The position numbers and the translations under genes are program-made. Under the pieces are notes generated by a model. The model was not told the origin of the DNA, did not search any database, and saw only the letters and a program-made list of their open reading frames with translations. A stretch of 64,000 nt of DNA from Clostridia bacterium (lineage in GTDB: Bacteria > Bacillota > Clostridia > TANB77 > CAG-508): assembly GCA_017469445.1 (NCBI GenBank), contig JAFUGK010000007.1, positions 1 to 64,000 on the forward strand, given 5' to 3'. Below, piece after piece: positions 43,809-53,728 of the stretch. Position 1 is the first letter of the stretch; each line of letters begins with the position of its first letter.

Positions 43809-44621
43809 ATGGAAAGTATTGAAGATTTAAAGAATTATGCTAAAAGAATAAGAAAAGGTATTATACAAGCTGTGTATTATGCAAATTCTGGGCATCCAGG
43901 TGGTGCATTATCAGTAGCAGATATTTTAACTGTATTATATTTTAAAGAAATGAATATAAATCCCAAAGATCCTAATATGCCAAATAGAGATAGATTAGTT
44001 TTATCAAAAGGACATGCAAGTGCAGCTCTATATTCTACTTTAGCATATAGAGGATATTTCGAAGATGAAGAATTAACAACTTTTAGAAATATTAATAGTA
44101 ATCTTCAGGGACATCCAGACAAAAATAAAGTTCCAGGCGTTGATATGACTACAGGTTCGTTAGGACAAGGATTATCTGCAGCAAATGGTATGGCAATTTC
44201 AGCAAAATTACACAATGAAAATTATAGAGTTTATTGTATTTTAGGAGATGGCGAAATAGAAGAGGGGCAAGTATGGGAAGCAGCAATGGCGGCAGCACAT
44301 TACAAACTTGATAATTTATGTGTTATAGTAGATAATAATAATTTACAAATTGATGGAAAAATAAGTGATGTTATGAATTCTTATCCAATAGATAAAAAAT
44401 TTGAAAGTTTTGGATTTGAAGTAATGAATATAGATGGCAACGATATAGAAGAGATAATCAAAGCTTTTGAAGTTGCAAGAAATATAAAAGGAAAGCCAAC
44501 AGCTATTATTGCAAAAACTATTAAAGGCAAAGGTGTAAGTTTTATGGAAAATAAAGCTTCTTGGCATGGAAAGGCACCAAGTTTGGAAGAGTTTAACCAA
44601 GCTATTAATGAATTACAATAA
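43809..44621 (+). CDS. Transketolase, N-terminal subunit
   Basis: 270 residues from ATG 43809 (TAGGTGA upstream). Thiamine diphosphate-binding motif GDGEIEEGQVWEAAMAAAHYKLDNLCVIVDNN, the substrate-contacting SKGHASAALY and GQGLSAANGMA. Transketolase is split into two genes in many Clostridia and archaea. The C-terminal partner follows at 44693. Together they work in the non-oxidative pentose phosphate pathway. Confidence 0.94.
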   Translation: MESIEDLKNYAKRIRKGIIQAVYYANSGHPGGALSVADILTVLYFKEMNINPKDPNMPNRDRLVLSKGHASAALYSTLAYRGYFEDEELTTFRNINSNLQGHPDKNKVPGVDMTTGSLGQGLSAANGMAISAKLHNENYRVYCILGDGEIEEGQVWEAAMAAAHYKLDNLCVIVDNNNLQIDGKISDVMNSYPIDKKFESFGFEVMNIDGNDIEEIIKAFEVARNIKGKPTAIIAKTIKGKGVSFMENKASWHGKAPSLEEFNQAINELQ

Positions 44622-44692
44622 TTGCTGTTATGCGTTGATTTTAATTCTTAATATAGTTAAGTGAAATTCAATAAAGAGGATTGGAGGTAAAT

Positions 44693-45625
44693 ATGAATAC
44701 AGAATTAAAAATTGCGACTCGCCAAAGCTATGGCGAAGAACTTGAAAAATTAGGAAAAGAAAATGAAAAAATAGTTGTGCTAGATGCAGATTTATCTTCT
44801 GCCACAAAAACAAATATATTTGCAAAAAGTTTTCCAGAAAGATTTTTTGATATGGGGATTGCAGAACAAAACATGATGTCAACTGCAGCTGGTATGGCGA
44901 CTTGTGGAGATATACCATATGTAAGCACATTTGCAGTATTTGCTGCAGGAAGAGCATATGATCAAATACGAAATAGTATTTGCTATCCTAATTTAAATGT
45001 AAAAATATGTGCTACACACGCTGGAGTAACGGTTGGCGAAGATGGAGCAACACATCAAATGATAGAAGATATTTCACTTATGAGAACTTTACCTAATATG
45101 AAAGTAATGTGCACATCAGACGATATTCAAACTAGATGGGCTATAAGAGAAATTGCAAAGATTGATGGACCTGTTTATTTAAGATTGTGCAGATTAGCAT
45201 CTCCTGTTATATATAATGAAAATCAAAAATTTGAAATTGGAAAAGCAATTCAAATAGGGGAAGGAACAGATGCTACAATATTTGCAACAGGGATAACAGT
45301 TAGTGAAGCATTAAAAGCAAAGGAATTATTAAAAAATGATGGAATAGATGTAAGAGTAGTGGATATACATACAATAAAGCCAATAGATAAAGAATTGATT
45401 ATTAAATGTGCTAGAGAGACTAGAAAATTATTTTCTGTCGAAGATCACAATATAATAGGTGGATTGGGATCTGCAATAGCAGAAGTACTTACAGAAGAAG
45501 AACCTAAAAAATTAAAAAGAATAGGTATACCAGATACTTTTGGAAAGTCTGGAAAAGCAATGGAATTAATGCAATATTTTGGAATAAATGCTGAAAATAT
45601 TGCTAAAACAATAAAAGAAGGATAA
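44693..45625 (+). CDS. Transketolase, C-terminal subunit
   Basis: 310 residues from ATG 44693 (GGAGGT 6 bases upstream, giving MNTELKIATR). Pyrimidine-binding domain (LDADLSSATKT, FDMGIAEQNMMSTAAGMA) and C-terminal domain (SVEDHNIIGGLGSAIAE). Forms the active enzyme with the subunit encoded just upstream. A terminator lies about 36 bases later. Confidence 0.94.
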   Translation: MNTELKIATRQSYGEELEKLGKENEKIVVLDADLSSATKTNIFAKSFPERFFDMGIAEQNMMSTAAGMATCGDIPYVSTFAVFAAGRAYDQIRNSICYPNLNVKICATHAGVTVGEDGATHQMIEDISLMRTLPNMKVMCTSDDIQTRWAIREIAKIDGPVYLRLCRLASPVIYNENQKFEIGKAIQIGEGTDATIFATGITVSEALKAKELLKNDGIDVRVVDIHTIKPIDKELIIKCARETRKLFSVEDHNIIGGLGSAIAEVLTEEEPKKLKRIGIPDTFGKSGKAMELMQYFGINAENIAKTIKEG

Positions 45626-45660
45626 ACTATAAAAATAGTGAAAAAATGAAATAAAAAGAT

Positions 45661-45699
45661 AAAAAACGATATAAAAAGTTAAAATTATATCGTTTTTTT
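45661..45699 (+). terminator. Terminator of the transketolase genes
   Basis: AAACGATATAA / TTATATCGTTT stem followed by T residues. Confidence 0.85.
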
Positions 45700-45776
45700 A
45701 CTTGTAGGATATTGCAAAAAAATATATTTATTGATATTATATACAAGTGAAAGTTTATTTTTATTAAGGAGCAAAA

Positions 45777-46463
45777 ATGATAGAGTTTAAAAATGTAAGT
45801 AAAGTTTATGATACAGGCACAGTTGCAGTTAAAAATGCCAATTTTAAAATAGAAAAAGGAGATTTCGCATTTTTAGTAGGTTCATCAGGTTCAGGAAAAT
45901 CTACATTAATAAAAATGATTTTAAAAGAAGAGGAACCAACATCAGGTAATATTATTATAAATGGAAAAGATACTACTTTCTTAAAGCAAAGTAGAATTCC
46001 ATATTTAAGAAGAAGTATGGGAATAGTGTTTCAAGACTTTAGATTATTACCAGACAAAACCGTATATGATAATGTTGCATTTGCAATGCATGTTGTAAGG
46101 GCAACCCCTAAACATATAAGAAGACAAGTACCTATGGTTTTAGCACTTGTAGGATTAAGTAATAAAGCAAAGGTATATCCACACGAACTATCAGGAGGAG
46201 AGCAACAAAGAGTAGCTTTAGCTAGAGCACTAGTAAATAACCCTTCTGTAATAATAGCAGATGAGCCTACAGGAAACTTAGATCCAGACACCGCATGGGA
46301 TATTATCAATTTACTAAACGACATTAATATGAGAGGAACAACAGTAGTTGTTGCTACTCACGCAAAAGATATAGTTGATAAGATGAAGAAAAGAGTTATA
46401 GAAATACATCAAGGAGAAATTATAAGAGATATTAAAAAAGGTGGTTATGATAGTGAAATATAA
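45777..46463 (+). CDS. ftsE: Cell division ATP-binding protein FtsE
   Basis: 228 residues of ABC ATPase: Walker A GSSGSGKST, Q-loop, signature LSGGEQQRVALARAL, Walker B VIIADEPTGNLDP and H-loop VVATHAK. With FtsX it forms the complex that activates peptidoglycan hydrolases at the septum. The two M23 genes downstream are the likely targets. AAGGAG precedes the ATG. Confidence 0.95.
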   Translation: MIEFKNVSKVYDTGTVAVKNANFKIEKGDFAFLVGSSGSGKSTLIKMILKEEEPTSGNIIINGKDTTFLKQSRIPYLRRSMGIVFQDFRLLPDKTVYDNVAFAMHVVRATPKHIRRQVPMVLALVGLSNKAKVYPHELSGGEQQRVALARALVNNPSVIIADEPTGNLDPDTAWDIINLLNDINMRGTTVVVATHAKDIVDKMKKRVIEIHQGEIIRDIKKGGYDSEI

Positions 46464-47343
46464 CATATTAGGTTATTTAATTGGAGAAGGATTTAGGAAT
46501 GTATTTAAAAATAAGAAATCAACTATTTCTTGTTTAATTATAATGTGTGCTACAATGCTTATATTTGGAATATTTTTCTTAATTGGAGAAAATGTAAAAA
46601 ACACAATGAGGGAAATAGAATCATCTCAAGGCTTTGATGTCTTTATAAAAAATGATGCAACAGAAGCAGAAATAGCAACATTAGGAGATGAAATAAAAGC
46701 AATAGAAGGTGTAAATACTATTCAATATAAATCAAAAGAAGATGCATTAACTTCTATGAAAGAAAGATTTAAAGAATATCAATATTTATTAGATGGTTTA
46801 TACATATTTTCACCATCATATACTGTTAAACTAACAGATTTAGAGTTAAGTGAATCTGTTCAAAAACAAGTATTAGAGTTAGATAATGTTAAGAAAATAA
46901 CAAGTAGCGATAAAACAATGAAATCACTTGTGGCTCTAGGAAAAGGAATAAATGTAATTACAATTATTATACTTGTACTTTTAATTTTAATATCTATATT
47001 TATAATTTCAAATACCATAAAATTAACTGTACATGCTAGAAGAAAAGAAATTTCTATTATGAAGTACATAGGAGCAACCAATAATTTTATAAGGTCGCCT
47101 TTTATAGTAGAAGGTATAATAATAGGAGTTGTCGCAGCAATGCTTTCAGTTTTACTTATAGGCTTATCATATAACTTTATTGCAGCTAAACTATTATCAT
47201 CATCTATTTCAGATTATATTAACTTTAAATTACTAGGCTTTAACGACTTATTCGATTTAATAGTAATTGTATATTTAGCACTAGGAGTTGGAGTAGGTGT
47301 TGTAGGTAGTATAATTTCTATGAGAAAATATTTAAAAGTGTAA
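46453..47343 (+). CDS. ftsX: Cell division protein FtsX
   Basis: About 296 residues, four membrane helices with a large extracellular loop after the first (SQGFDVFIKNDAT onward) and the C-terminal permease part (KEISIMKYIGATNNFI). GTG 46453 has the best spacing to AAAGGTGG and gives KYNILGYLIGEGFRN, the family-typical beginning. GTG 46441 and ATG 46447 are too close. It overlaps ftsE by 11 bases. Confidence 0.93.
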   Translation: MKYNILGYLIGEGFRNVFKNKKSTISCLIIMCATMLIFGIFFLIGENVKNTMREIESSQGFDVFIKNDATEAEIATLGDEIKAIEGVNTIQYKSKEDALTSMKERFKEYQYLLDGLYIFSPSYTVKLTDLELSESVQKQVLELDNVKKITSSDKTMKSLVALGKGINVITIIILVLLILISIFIISNTIKLTVHARRKEISIMKYIGATNNFIRSPFIVEGIIIGVVAAMLSVLLIGLSYNFIAAKLLSSSISDYINFKLLGFNDLFDLIVIVYLALGVGVGVVGSIISMRKYLKV

Positions 47344-47355
47344 AGGAGTGTAATA

Positions 47356-48562
47356 GTGAAAAAATATATAGCTATAATTTTTATAACAATAGCTGTTATA
47401 ATTTGTAGTATAGCTCCACCAATCAAAGCAAATGACGTAACATCAAATATAGTAGAAAATACAATTTCAAATACAATTGATAATACAGCAGAAAATACAG
47501 TTGAAAATTTGCAAGAAAGACATGAACAAATTTCCAGCCAAATAGATGAGAAGAAAGAAAGATTAGAGTATATTTCTTCTGTACTTCCTGAAGTTATGGT
47601 GCAATTGCAAGATATAAATGAAAAAATACTGGAATATGAAAAGCAAATAAATTCTTTAGCAGATGAGGCTAAAAACTTAGAAAGTTCAATAGCACAATTG
47701 GAAAGACAGCTAAAAGCAGCAGAAGAAAAATATGAAAATCAAAAAGAAAATTTTGAAAAAAGATTAATAGTAATGTATGAATCTGGAGAAACAACTTTCT
47801 TAGATGTTTTGCTTAGTTCAAATAGTTTACAAGAATTTATATCTACATATTTTATGATGTCTGAAATAGCAAGTTTAGATACTGAACTTTTAACAGAGGT
47901 AGAATTAGAGAAAAAAGGAATAGAAACAGCAAAACAAACTTTAGAGCAACAACAACAACAATATATAAAAGCAAAAGATAATAAAGAAAAAACAGCAATT
48001 GTTTTAGAAAATACAAGAATTATTAAAAATAATTATATGAATCAGCTTTCAGAAGAACAATTAGCACTTCAACAAGAGATTGATACATATTATAAAGAAA
48101 TAAATGACATAGAATCAGAAATCGTAATGCTTACTACAGCAAGCATTGGAAGCGAATACATAGGAGGATCTATGGCATGGCCTGTTCCAGGATATTCAAG
48201 AGTAACTTCACCTTTTGGCATGAGAACACATCCATTTACAGGTGTATATAAGTTACACACACGGAACAGATATAGGAGCTCCAATTGGAACTAATTTCAT
48301 TGCTGCAAACGATGGGATAGTTATAAAGGCAGGCTGGAATAATGCATATGGAAATATGGTAATAGTAGATCATGGCGGAGGTGTTTCTACACTTTATGCT
48401 CATGGATCAGAAATACTAGTAGAGATAGGACAAGAAGTACAAAAAGGGGAACCAGTTTTAAAAGTAGGTAGCACAGGTTATTCAACAGGTCCACATGCTC
48501 ATTTTGAAATAAGAATAAATGGGGAATATGTTGACCCAATGAATTTTGTAAAACCTAATTAA
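47356..48562 (+). CDS. EnvC-like M23 peptidoglycan hydrolase, +1 frameshift at CGG
   Basis: Read with one +1 shift: 401 residues with a signal peptide, a long coiled coil (residues 45-255) and a LytM/M23 metalloprotease domain (residues about 275-400). At 48262 the frame is ACA-CGG-AAC, but the family motif H-T-G-x-D (LHTGTDIGAP) requires ACA-(C)-GGA-ACA-GAT. The shift therefore falls inside the zinc-binding H-x3-D motif. Unshifted translation ends at 48294 after the coiled coil with a short tail. HGGGVSTLYAH and GPHAHFEI are downstream. Its place after ftsX suggests it is the FtsEX-controlled hydrolase. GTG start with AAGGAG. Confidence 0.85.
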
Positions 48563-48576
48563 CGGAGGTAAAAATA

Positions 48577-49779
48577 GTGAAAAAAGTTGTAGGAAAATTT
48601 TTGGCAATACTAGTAATGTTAATTTTAATATCGAGTAATTTAGGAGTTGTTTATGCTCTTCCAAGCAAAGATACTGTAAATTCAGAGCTTAACAATACTG
48701 ATGAAGACATAAATAAAACAAAAGACGAAATAGAAGAGAATAAAGTTGAAATGTCTGCAGCAAGAAAAGAAATAAACAAATTAAATGATCAAATAAATGG
48801 ATATGAAAATGAATTGGAAAAACTAACAGATCAGTTGAAAGAACTAGAGGATTCTATAAAAGTTCAAGAGGAAAATTTAAAAGCAGAAGAAAAAAATTAT
48901 GAGAAACAAGAAGAATTATTTAAACAAAGACTTATAGTTTTATATGAGTCTGGCGAAACTTCATATATAGATGTTTTACTAGGTGCAGATAATATAACAG
49001 AATTTTTATCATATTATTATATGATGTCTGAAATAGCAGAGGCTGATATGGAAATGCTAAAAGCAATAGAAGCTAAGAAGATAGAAATACAAGCAAATAA
49101 AGATTCTTTAGAAGCTAATAAAGAACAGGTAGAATCTAAAAAGAAAAGTAGAGAAGCAACAGTAAAAGCTTTAAATGCAGCTAAAAGTGTAAAAGATAAA
49201 CAAATGTCAGAACTTTCTGCAAAAGATAAAGAATTACAAGAAGAATTAGAAATATTTGAAAAACATAAAAAAGAATTACAAGCAACTTTAAAGAAAATAG
49301 CTGAGGAAGAGGCAAAGAAAAATAAGGTAGATGTATCAGGAAATCCAAGTGCTGCAGGTTATATAAGCCCACTTGCAGGAAGAAGTAAATCTGATATAAC
49401 AACAAGATTTGGTTCTGGAGCATATTCATGGGGAGGATACCATACAGGTGTTGACTTTGCAAGAAATTCTAAAGGTGCTGTTCAAGGAATGAATATTAGA
49501 GCAGTAAAAGCAGGAACTGTTGTAACATCAATGGCATATATGAAAAATGGAAGATATGTAAGTTATGGAGAATGTATTGTAATAAACCATCATGATGGAA
49601 CTATGACACTATATGGCCATGGTGAGCCAGGCTCTAGAATGGTACACGTTGGAGACAAAGTATCACAAGGGCAAACTATCATGAAGGTTGGAACAACAGG
49701 AAATTCTACAGGTTATCATTTACATTTTGAAGTCAGGGTAAATGGACAATATGTAAATCCAGTACCATATTTACCATAA
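48577..49779 (+). CDS. EnvC-like M23 peptidoglycan hydrolase, intact
   Basis: 400 residues: signal peptide (ending VVYA), coiled coil (about 30-250) and M23 domain with the zinc motifs GYHTGVDFA, MTLYGHGEPG and GYHLHFEVR in one uninterrupted frame. It is a paralogue of the preceding frameshifted gene, 14 bases away, and is likely another effector of FtsEX. GTG start with ACGGAGGT. Confidence 0.92.
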   Translation: MKKVVGKFLAILVMLILISSNLGVVYALPSKDTVNSELNNTDEDINKTKDEIEENKVEMSAARKEINKLNDQINGYENELEKLTDQLKELEDSIKVQEENLKAEEKNYEKQEELFKQRLIVLYESGETSYIDVLLGADNITEFLSYYYMMSEIAEADMEMLKAIEAKKIEIQANKDSLEANKEQVESKKKSREATVKALNAAKSVKDKQMSELSAKDKELQEELEIFEKHKKELQATLKKIAEEEAKKNKVDVSGNPSAAGYISPLAGRSKSDITTRFGSGAYSWGGYHTGVDFARNSKGAVQGMNIRAVKAGTVVTSMAYMKNGRYVSYGECIVINHHDGTMTLYGHGEPGSRMVHVGDKVSQGQTIMKVGTTGNSTGYHLHFEVRVNGQYVNPVPYLP

Positions 49780-49846
49780 GAAATACATAATAAACATAAA
49801 TTAGAATATGATATAGAAGAATTAATTATTGGGGGAACTTAAGAAA

Positions 49847-51067
49847 ATGGAACAAGATAAAAGACAAAGAATATATAAAACAATAATGTTAATGATTTTA
49901 GTTGCTGTAATTACTTTTATAGCTACTACAGTGTTAATTTATAATAAAATTGGGGATTCAAACAAAACTAAATATGTAATAGTAGGTAATCAAGATGGAA
50001 AAGGCTCAATGGATGAAATTAGCGCAAATTTAACAAGATTAAAAGGCGTAATAGATAAGTATTATCTAAATGAATATGATGAAGAAGATTTAAATGAATG
50101 GGCAATAAAAGGTTATGTGGCAGGATTAGGCGATGAATACTCTGAATATATAACACCAAAAGAATATGAGGATTTTTCACAAGATATATATGGATCATTT
50201 ATAGGAATTGGAATATATTTTGGAAAAGATGTTAATAACAATATGCTTATAGTTTCTACAATAGAAAATTCGGCAGCTGAAAAAGCTGGACTTAAAGGTG
50301 GAGACTTAATAAAAAAAGTAGATGATTATGTAGTTACAGAAGAATCAGAAACTTCTGAATTATCAAACAAAATAAAAGGTCAAGAAGGAACCACTGTAAA
50401 ATTAGAAGTTTTAAGAGGGGAAGAAACATTAACATTTGAAATTGTTAGAGAAAATGTAAAATTACATTATATAAAATCAGAAGTATTAGAAAATAATATA
50501 GGATATATAAAAATAGTAAGTTTTGATGAAAATACAGCAAGCGAATTTAAAGTAAAACTAGAAGAATTATTATCAAAAAACATAAAAGGATTAATATTAG
50601 ACTTAAGAAATAATGGTGGAGGAATAGTGCAAGAGGCAACTCAAATTGCAGATTATTTCTTAGATAAGGATAAGGTAATTATATCAACTAGAGATAAGAA
50701 TGGAAAAGAAAATGTAACAAAAGCCGAAGAAAATAAACTTACAGATGTATCACTTGTATTACTAACTAATGGGTACACAGCAAGTTCTTCTGAAATATTA
50801 GCATCTGCATTAAAAGAAAATGATAGAGCAAAAATAATAGGTGAAAAAACATATGGAAAAGGTGTAATTCAAAATGTATATAGACTTCTAAATGGTGGTG
50901 CATTAAAATTAACTACACAAGAATATTACACAGCAGGAGGAAATAAGATTAATGAAATAGGTGTTGAACCAACAGAAGAAGTTAAACTTCCAGAAGATGC
51001 AAATGAATATAATGTGGAAAGAGAACAAGATACACAATTACAAAGGGCAATAGAAATTTTAAAATAA
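49847..51067 (+). CDS. ctpA: C-terminal processing peptidase, S41 family
   Basis: 406 residues from ATG 49847 (GGGGGA upstream; the TTG at 49829 would lie before it). N-terminal membrane anchor (TIMLMILVAVITFIATTVL), PDZ domain (about 120-200) and S41 catalytic domain with Ser in TASSSEIL and Lys in GEKTYGKG. It processes extracytoplasmic proteins. In Bacillus CtpB acts in sporulation with SpoIVFB. This position downstream of ftsEX-M23 is normal in Firmicutes. Confidence 0.93.
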   Translation: MEQDKRQRIYKTIMLMILVAVITFIATTVLIYNKIGDSNKTKYVIVGNQDGKGSMDEISANLTRLKGVIDKYYLNEYDEEDLNEWAIKGYVAGLGDEYSEYITPKEYEDFSQDIYGSFIGIGIYFGKDVNNNMLIVSTIENSAAEKAGLKGGDLIKKVDDYVVTEESETSELSNKIKGQEGTTVKLEVLRGEETLTFEIVRENVKLHYIKSEVLENNIGYIKIVSFDENTASEFKVKLEELLSKNIKGLILDLRNNGGGIVQEATQIADYFLDKDKVIISTRDKNGKENVTKAEENKLTDVSLVLLTNGYTASSSEILASALKENDRAKIIGEKTYGKGVIQNVYRLLNGGALKLTTQEYYTAGGNKINEIGVEPTEEVKLPEDANEYNVEREQDTQLQRAIEILK

Positions 51068-51078
51068 AAAATAGATTT

Positions 51079-51106
51079 TAAATGAGTGCAATATGCACTC
51101 ATTTTT
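51079..51106 (+). terminator. Terminator of ctpA
   Basis: Perfect 9-bp stem ATGAGTGCA / TGCACTCAT with T run. The same hairpin recurs after the genes ending at 54223 and 55161. Confidence 0.88.
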
Positions 51107-51115
51107 TGTAGAATA

Positions 51116-51160
51116 ATGTCGAAAAATAATCGTTGCAATCGTAATGAACTAATGATATGA
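51116..51160 (+). promoter_or_regulatory. Promoter with upstream 0A box before the Spo0A-like gene
   Basis: TGTCGAA at 51116-51122 equals the Spo0A-binding consensus. TTGCAA (51132-51137), 17 bases, TATGAT (51155-51160) forms the promoter. An activator at this distance upstream of -35 is common for Spo0A-controlled promoters. Confidence 0.6.
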
Positions 51161-51231
51161 TGTTAACAGTAGATAAATAAAGAAAGAAAGGAAGTTTTAA
51201 AGTAATCTAATTTTAATGGGGGTAATTGAAT

Positions 51232-51939
51232 ATGGTTAATGTTTTGATTGCAGATGATAATTTTGTATTTGCTAAAAAATTGATGGACTATATTAATACC
51301 AATGATAAAGTTAGAGTGATAGGAATTTCTGTTGACGGAGAAGAAGCTCTTAATAAATTAAATACAAATGATGATATAGATATTATTTTGTTAGATTTGA
51401 AAATGCCTAAATATAGTGGAATAGAAGTTTTAAAGAAAATTAACAAGGTAAAAAGAGAAAAATACAAAGATTGTTGTATTGTAATTAGTGGAGAAATGGA
51501 TTTAATCAATCAGCTATGGAAGGATGAAATGATACATACTATATTACCTAAGGCATTAGGGTTTAATGAGATAAAAAATGAAATACTAAAACTTGTTAAT
51601 CAAAAACAACATTCATATAACGAAGATAAAATAAAAAGCGAATTACTATATTTAGGTTATGACATTTCACATAAAGGAACAATATATTTATTAGAAGCAA
51701 TACAATATATATCAAATTTGTCTGGGTATGAACTTGGGAATTTAAAGAAAGATATATATCCGTACATAGCAGAAATAAATAGGACAAGCATACACAATGT
51801 AAAGTGCAATATAGCAAGAGCAACAGAAAATATGTACTATAATTGTGATGCAAATAGACTAAAAGAGTACTTTAAGTTGCAAGAAGTAAAAAAGCCTAAT
51901 ATTAAAACAATAATACAAACAATACTATACAGAAAGTAA
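51232..51939 (+). CDS. Spo0A-like response regulator with divergent recognition helix
   Basis: 235 residues from ATG 51232. Receiver domain intact: acidic pocket IADDN, phosphorylated Asp in LLDLKMP, Ser in VISGE, Lys in LPKALG. The C-terminal 105 residues follow the Spo0A effector domain (HKGTIYLLEAIQYI, KDIYPYIAEINRTSI), but the recognition helix, SRVERAIRHAIE in Spo0A, is here HNVKCNIARATE. Several DNA-contacting arginines are missing. It may be a paralogue with another target, or the main regulator in a diverged form. A 0A-box promoter lies upstream. Confidence 0.78.
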   Translation: MVNVLIADDNFVFAKKLMDYINTNDKVRVIGISVDGEEALNKLNTNDDIDIILLDLKMPKYSGIEVLKKINKVKREKYKDCCIVISGEMDLINQLWKDEMIHTILPKALGFNEIKNEILKLVNQKQHSYNEDKIKSELLYLGYDISHKGTIYLLEAIQYISNLSGYELGNLKKDIYPYIAEINRTSIHNVKCNIARATENMYYNCDANRLKEYFKLQEVKKPNIKTIIQTILYRK

Positions 51940-52105
51940 AACAAAAAATGTATCTTTTTGTATCTTTTCGTAATTTTCTATTTTTTTATTATATAATTGC
52001 TATGCAAGAAAAATGAAACGTGAAAATATTAGAAGAAGGGAGGAAAATTTAATAAAACTGCAAAGCAAAGACTTAAATTTTAGAGTATTATAATAGGAGG
52101 TTAAA

Positions 52106-53017
52106 ATGAAGAAAAAAGTAATTTTATTAACGATTTTATTAGTTATCATTATTGGCTTAGGAGTTTTTGCAATGGCAAATAGTGAGAACAATGGTATTGC
52201 TAAAGTATGGGAGAATAGTAAAATAATAAAATACATAGATAGTGTTGTAAAAAAAGATGAGAGTATGATTAAGGATTTGAAAATAAATAGTAATGAATTA
52301 GCAATACAGGTCGCAAATGAATATTTAGATAAATATGATTTAGAAGGAAATACAGAAGATGCAAAAATACAATATCTTGATAATGTGAGAGAAAATGTTA
52401 AAACAATAGTAATAGATAATGAAAAATGTAAAATTACATTGAATGCCGAAGATGGAACATTAATATCATATGTCAACCACAAGAAAGATTTTCCTGACAA
52501 TACACTAAAAGAAGATCAGATAAAAGAAAGAGCAATTGAATTAATGGATAAAATATGTAAAATAGAGAATGTAAAATATGAATTAGAATATATTGAAGAA
52601 TTCGATGAGCAAATATGGAATGCAAAATTTGTAAAAATGTATGATGGATTAAAAAATGATGGCGAGAGAGTAAAGTTTTCATTTGCTCCAGAATCAAATG
52701 AAATGTATGTATTAAATATAAAAGGTATAAAATATGCAAATAATGAAGTTAAGATTTCAGAAGCAGATGCAAGGAAAATAGCAGAACTATATCTAAAAAA
52801 AAGTGTAGCAACTGATATGAAAATATATTTAGCTATAGTTGTTCCTAATGCTTATTATAACACTGAATTAAAAGTGGGTGAAACTTATACAAATCCTTCT
52901 GAAAGTAGAAAGGCATATATATGTGAATTCAATAATAAAGGTAATACATTAGTATATGTGGATGCGACAAATGGTGAAATACTGGGTGGAGATTCTATAA
53001 AAGGAGAGGAGTTTTAA
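52106..53017 (+). CDS. Membrane-anchored protein with PepSY/YcdB-like repeats
   Basis: 303 residues, N-terminal membrane helix (VILLTILLVIIIGLGVFAM). The extracytoplasmic part has two alpha-beta units, the second ending in YVDATNGEILGG, typical of PepSY/YcdB-type domains that inhibit or scaffold secreted proteases. AGGAGG precedes the ATG. It is one base ahead of a small secreted gene, suggesting a partnership. Confidence 0.7.
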   Translation: MKKKVILLTILLVIIIGLGVFAMANSENNGIAKVWENSKIIKYIDSVVKKDESMIKDLKINSNELAIQVANEYLDKYDLEGNTEDAKIQYLDNVRENVKTIVIDNEKCKITLNAEDGTLISYVNHKKDFPDNTLKEDQIKERAIELMDKICKIENVKYELEYIEEFDEQIWNAKFVKMYDGLKNDGERVKFSFAPESNEMYVLNIKGIKYANNEVKISEADARKIAELYLKKSVATDMKIYLAIVVPNAYYNTELKVGETYTNPSESRKAYICEFNNKGNTLVYVDATNGEILGGDSIKGEEF

Positions 53018-53018
53018 G

Positions 53019-53633
53019 ATGAAAAAATTAACAAGTTTTATACTATTATTATTAGTAATGTTTTTATTGCCTAATTTTTCTATGGCATCAACAGATCAAT
53101 ATAAAGCGTTTTTGTCAACAGATTTTAGTAGTGATTTTCATTCTATAAACGCAACAGGATTAGCTAGTGCTACTTTTATGAAACTTGGTTATACCAATGC
53201 ATCTAGTTCGGATTATGAAGTTGCATATTCAAAATGGAATGTACTAAATTATATTTCAGGAATGGGAAATAATTATGGAATTGTAATAAATGCACATGGT
53301 AACTCTACAAATATAGGAATAGCTAATCAGTTGATTTCACCAAGCGATATAGTTGGAGTATGGCATCTTGTGGCTTTAGATTGCTGTGAATGTTTACAAA
53401 CAAATTCTTTTGCTACTGCATTTAAAACTGTAGGGTATAGTAATAGGGCTACTTTAGGTTGGTATACAACGATTTGGAATAATGCTTCTCCAGAGTGGTG
53501 GGCAAATTTCTATGGATATGCAGGAACTGAATGTTTAAGAGATGCTGCACTAGATGCTGCAAATAACTGTGTAAATTCTACGCCCATAAGAATTTATGGA
53601 GATAAACTAAATTGGGACGGAACAGCATGGTAA
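53019..53633 (+). CDS. Secreted protein with a caspase-like (clan CD) His/Cys pattern
   Basis: 204 residues: signal peptide (about 1-23), then a domain in which YGIVINAHGNS (His93-Gly) is followed about 30 residues later by LVALDCCECLQTNSFATAF. A hydrophobic strand, HG, and a second strand ending in Cys is the catalytic arrangement of clan CD peptidases (gingipain, clostripain, caspase-like). The catalytic Cys would be 122 or 123. The similarity is by pattern only. The preceding gene ends one base earlier and may encode its membrane-bound regulator. Confidence 0.6.
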   Translation: MKKLTSFILLLLVMFLLPNFSMASTDQYKAFLSTDFSSDFHSINATGLASATFMKLGYTNASSSDYEVAYSKWNVLNYISGMGNNYGIVINAHGNSTNIGIANQLISPSDIVGVWHLVALDCCECLQTNSFATAFKTVGYSNRATLGWYTTIWNNASPEWWANFYGYAGTECLRDAALDAANNCVNSTPIRIYGDKLNWDGTAW

Positions 53634-53728
53634 TATATTATATTCAATATAAAAATTCTATATTTTAATTTATATGAAAATATGTTAGTATATAATTAAA
53701 ATAATGCAAGTAGAAAAGAGGATATATA

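Larger units (their letters stand above)
51078..51176 (+). repeat. Direct repeat of terminator plus 0A-box promoter, copy 1
   Basis: About 99 bases nearly identical to 54247-54345 (four transitions in the middle, small length change in the hairpin loop and T run). It contains the terminator, a perfect 0A box TGTCGAA (51116-51122) and the promoter TTGCAA-17-TATGAT (51132-51160). Confidence 0.85.

Noticed and set aside
52014..52094. 26-codon open frame (MKRENIRRREEN...) before the 52106 gene
   Set aside because: No clear ribosome site and the frame ends at the ribosome site of the next gene. It may be a leader peptide but cannot be supported.
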